Positions 6,573 through 6,574 of a stretch of DNA of 6,574 bases are shown piece by piece. Made by a program: the position numbers and the translations under genes. Origin of the DNA: Dehalococcoidia bacterium (GTDB lineage: Bacteria > Chloroflexota > Dehalococcoidia > GIF9 > AB-539-J10). The stretch is from assembly GCA_030669525.1 (NCBI GenBank), contig DAOVDO010000055.1, positions 1-6,574 on the forward strand. Direction: 5' to 3'. Under the pieces are notes generated by a model. It saw only the letters and a program-made list of their open reading frames with translations. It ran no database searches and had not been told where the DNA came from. Position 1 is the stretch's first letter. Each line of letters begins with the position of its first letter.

Positions 6573-6574
6573 AT

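Noticed and set aside
1..6574. Mobile element, CRISPR array, defence system or phage genes
   Set aside because: No repeats of the needed form, no transposase or integrase, and all coding space is taken up by seven well-known housekeeping or lipid genes.

Overview
The window is a compact stretch of bacterial chromosome carrying seven protein genes in two convergent groups, with very little non-coding DNA. I saw no RNA gene, mobile element, CRISPR array or phage gene. The protein sequences and gene content suggest a member of the Chloroflexota, most likely the Dehalococcoidia. The reasons are a pnp-dapB-asd-dapA run facing an ino1-pgsA-purA run, a mycobacterial-type inositol-phosphate synthase outside an actinobacterial base composition, and a DapB with the cyanobacterial/Thermotoga-like C-terminal pattern. 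This taxonomic call is an inference from memory of these families and was not tested by a search.

The left group reads rightwards (1-3507). It holds the 3' end of pnp (polynucleotide phosphorylase, KH and S1 domains), dapB (4-hydroxy-tetrahydrodipicolinate reductase, TTG start), asd (aspartate-semialdehyde dehydrogenase) and dapA (4-hydroxy-tetrahydrodipicolinate synthase). The gaps are 29, 53 and 6 bases, with no obvious terminator in them, so a single transcript is likely. Asd makes aspartate semialdehyde, DapA condenses it with pyruvate, and DapB reduces the product. Together they supply the entry to diaminopimelate and lysine. Aspartokinase and the later dap/lys genes are not in the window.

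The right group reads leftwards (6574 down to 3538). It holds ino1 (myo-inositol-1-phosphate synthase, N-terminus cut by the window edge), a CDP-alcohol phosphatidyltransferase resembling actinobacterial phosphatidylinositol-phosphate synthase, and purA (adenylosuccinate synthetase). Ino1 makes inositol 1-phosphate from glucose 6-phosphate and the membrane enzyme could attach it to CDP-diacylglycerol, so the pair looks like a small inositol-phospholipid module. purA follows the transferase with no intervening base and is probably translationally coupled to it.

The two groups meet at 3508-3537, a 30-base convergent junction holding a 14-base perfect palindrome. The only other sizeable gap is 95 bases between ino1 and the transferase gene. 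I found no wholly novel system here. The points worth a second look are the inositol-lipid pair, unusual residues near the active site of Asd, and a lysine-to-histidine change in the guanine-recognition motif of PurA.
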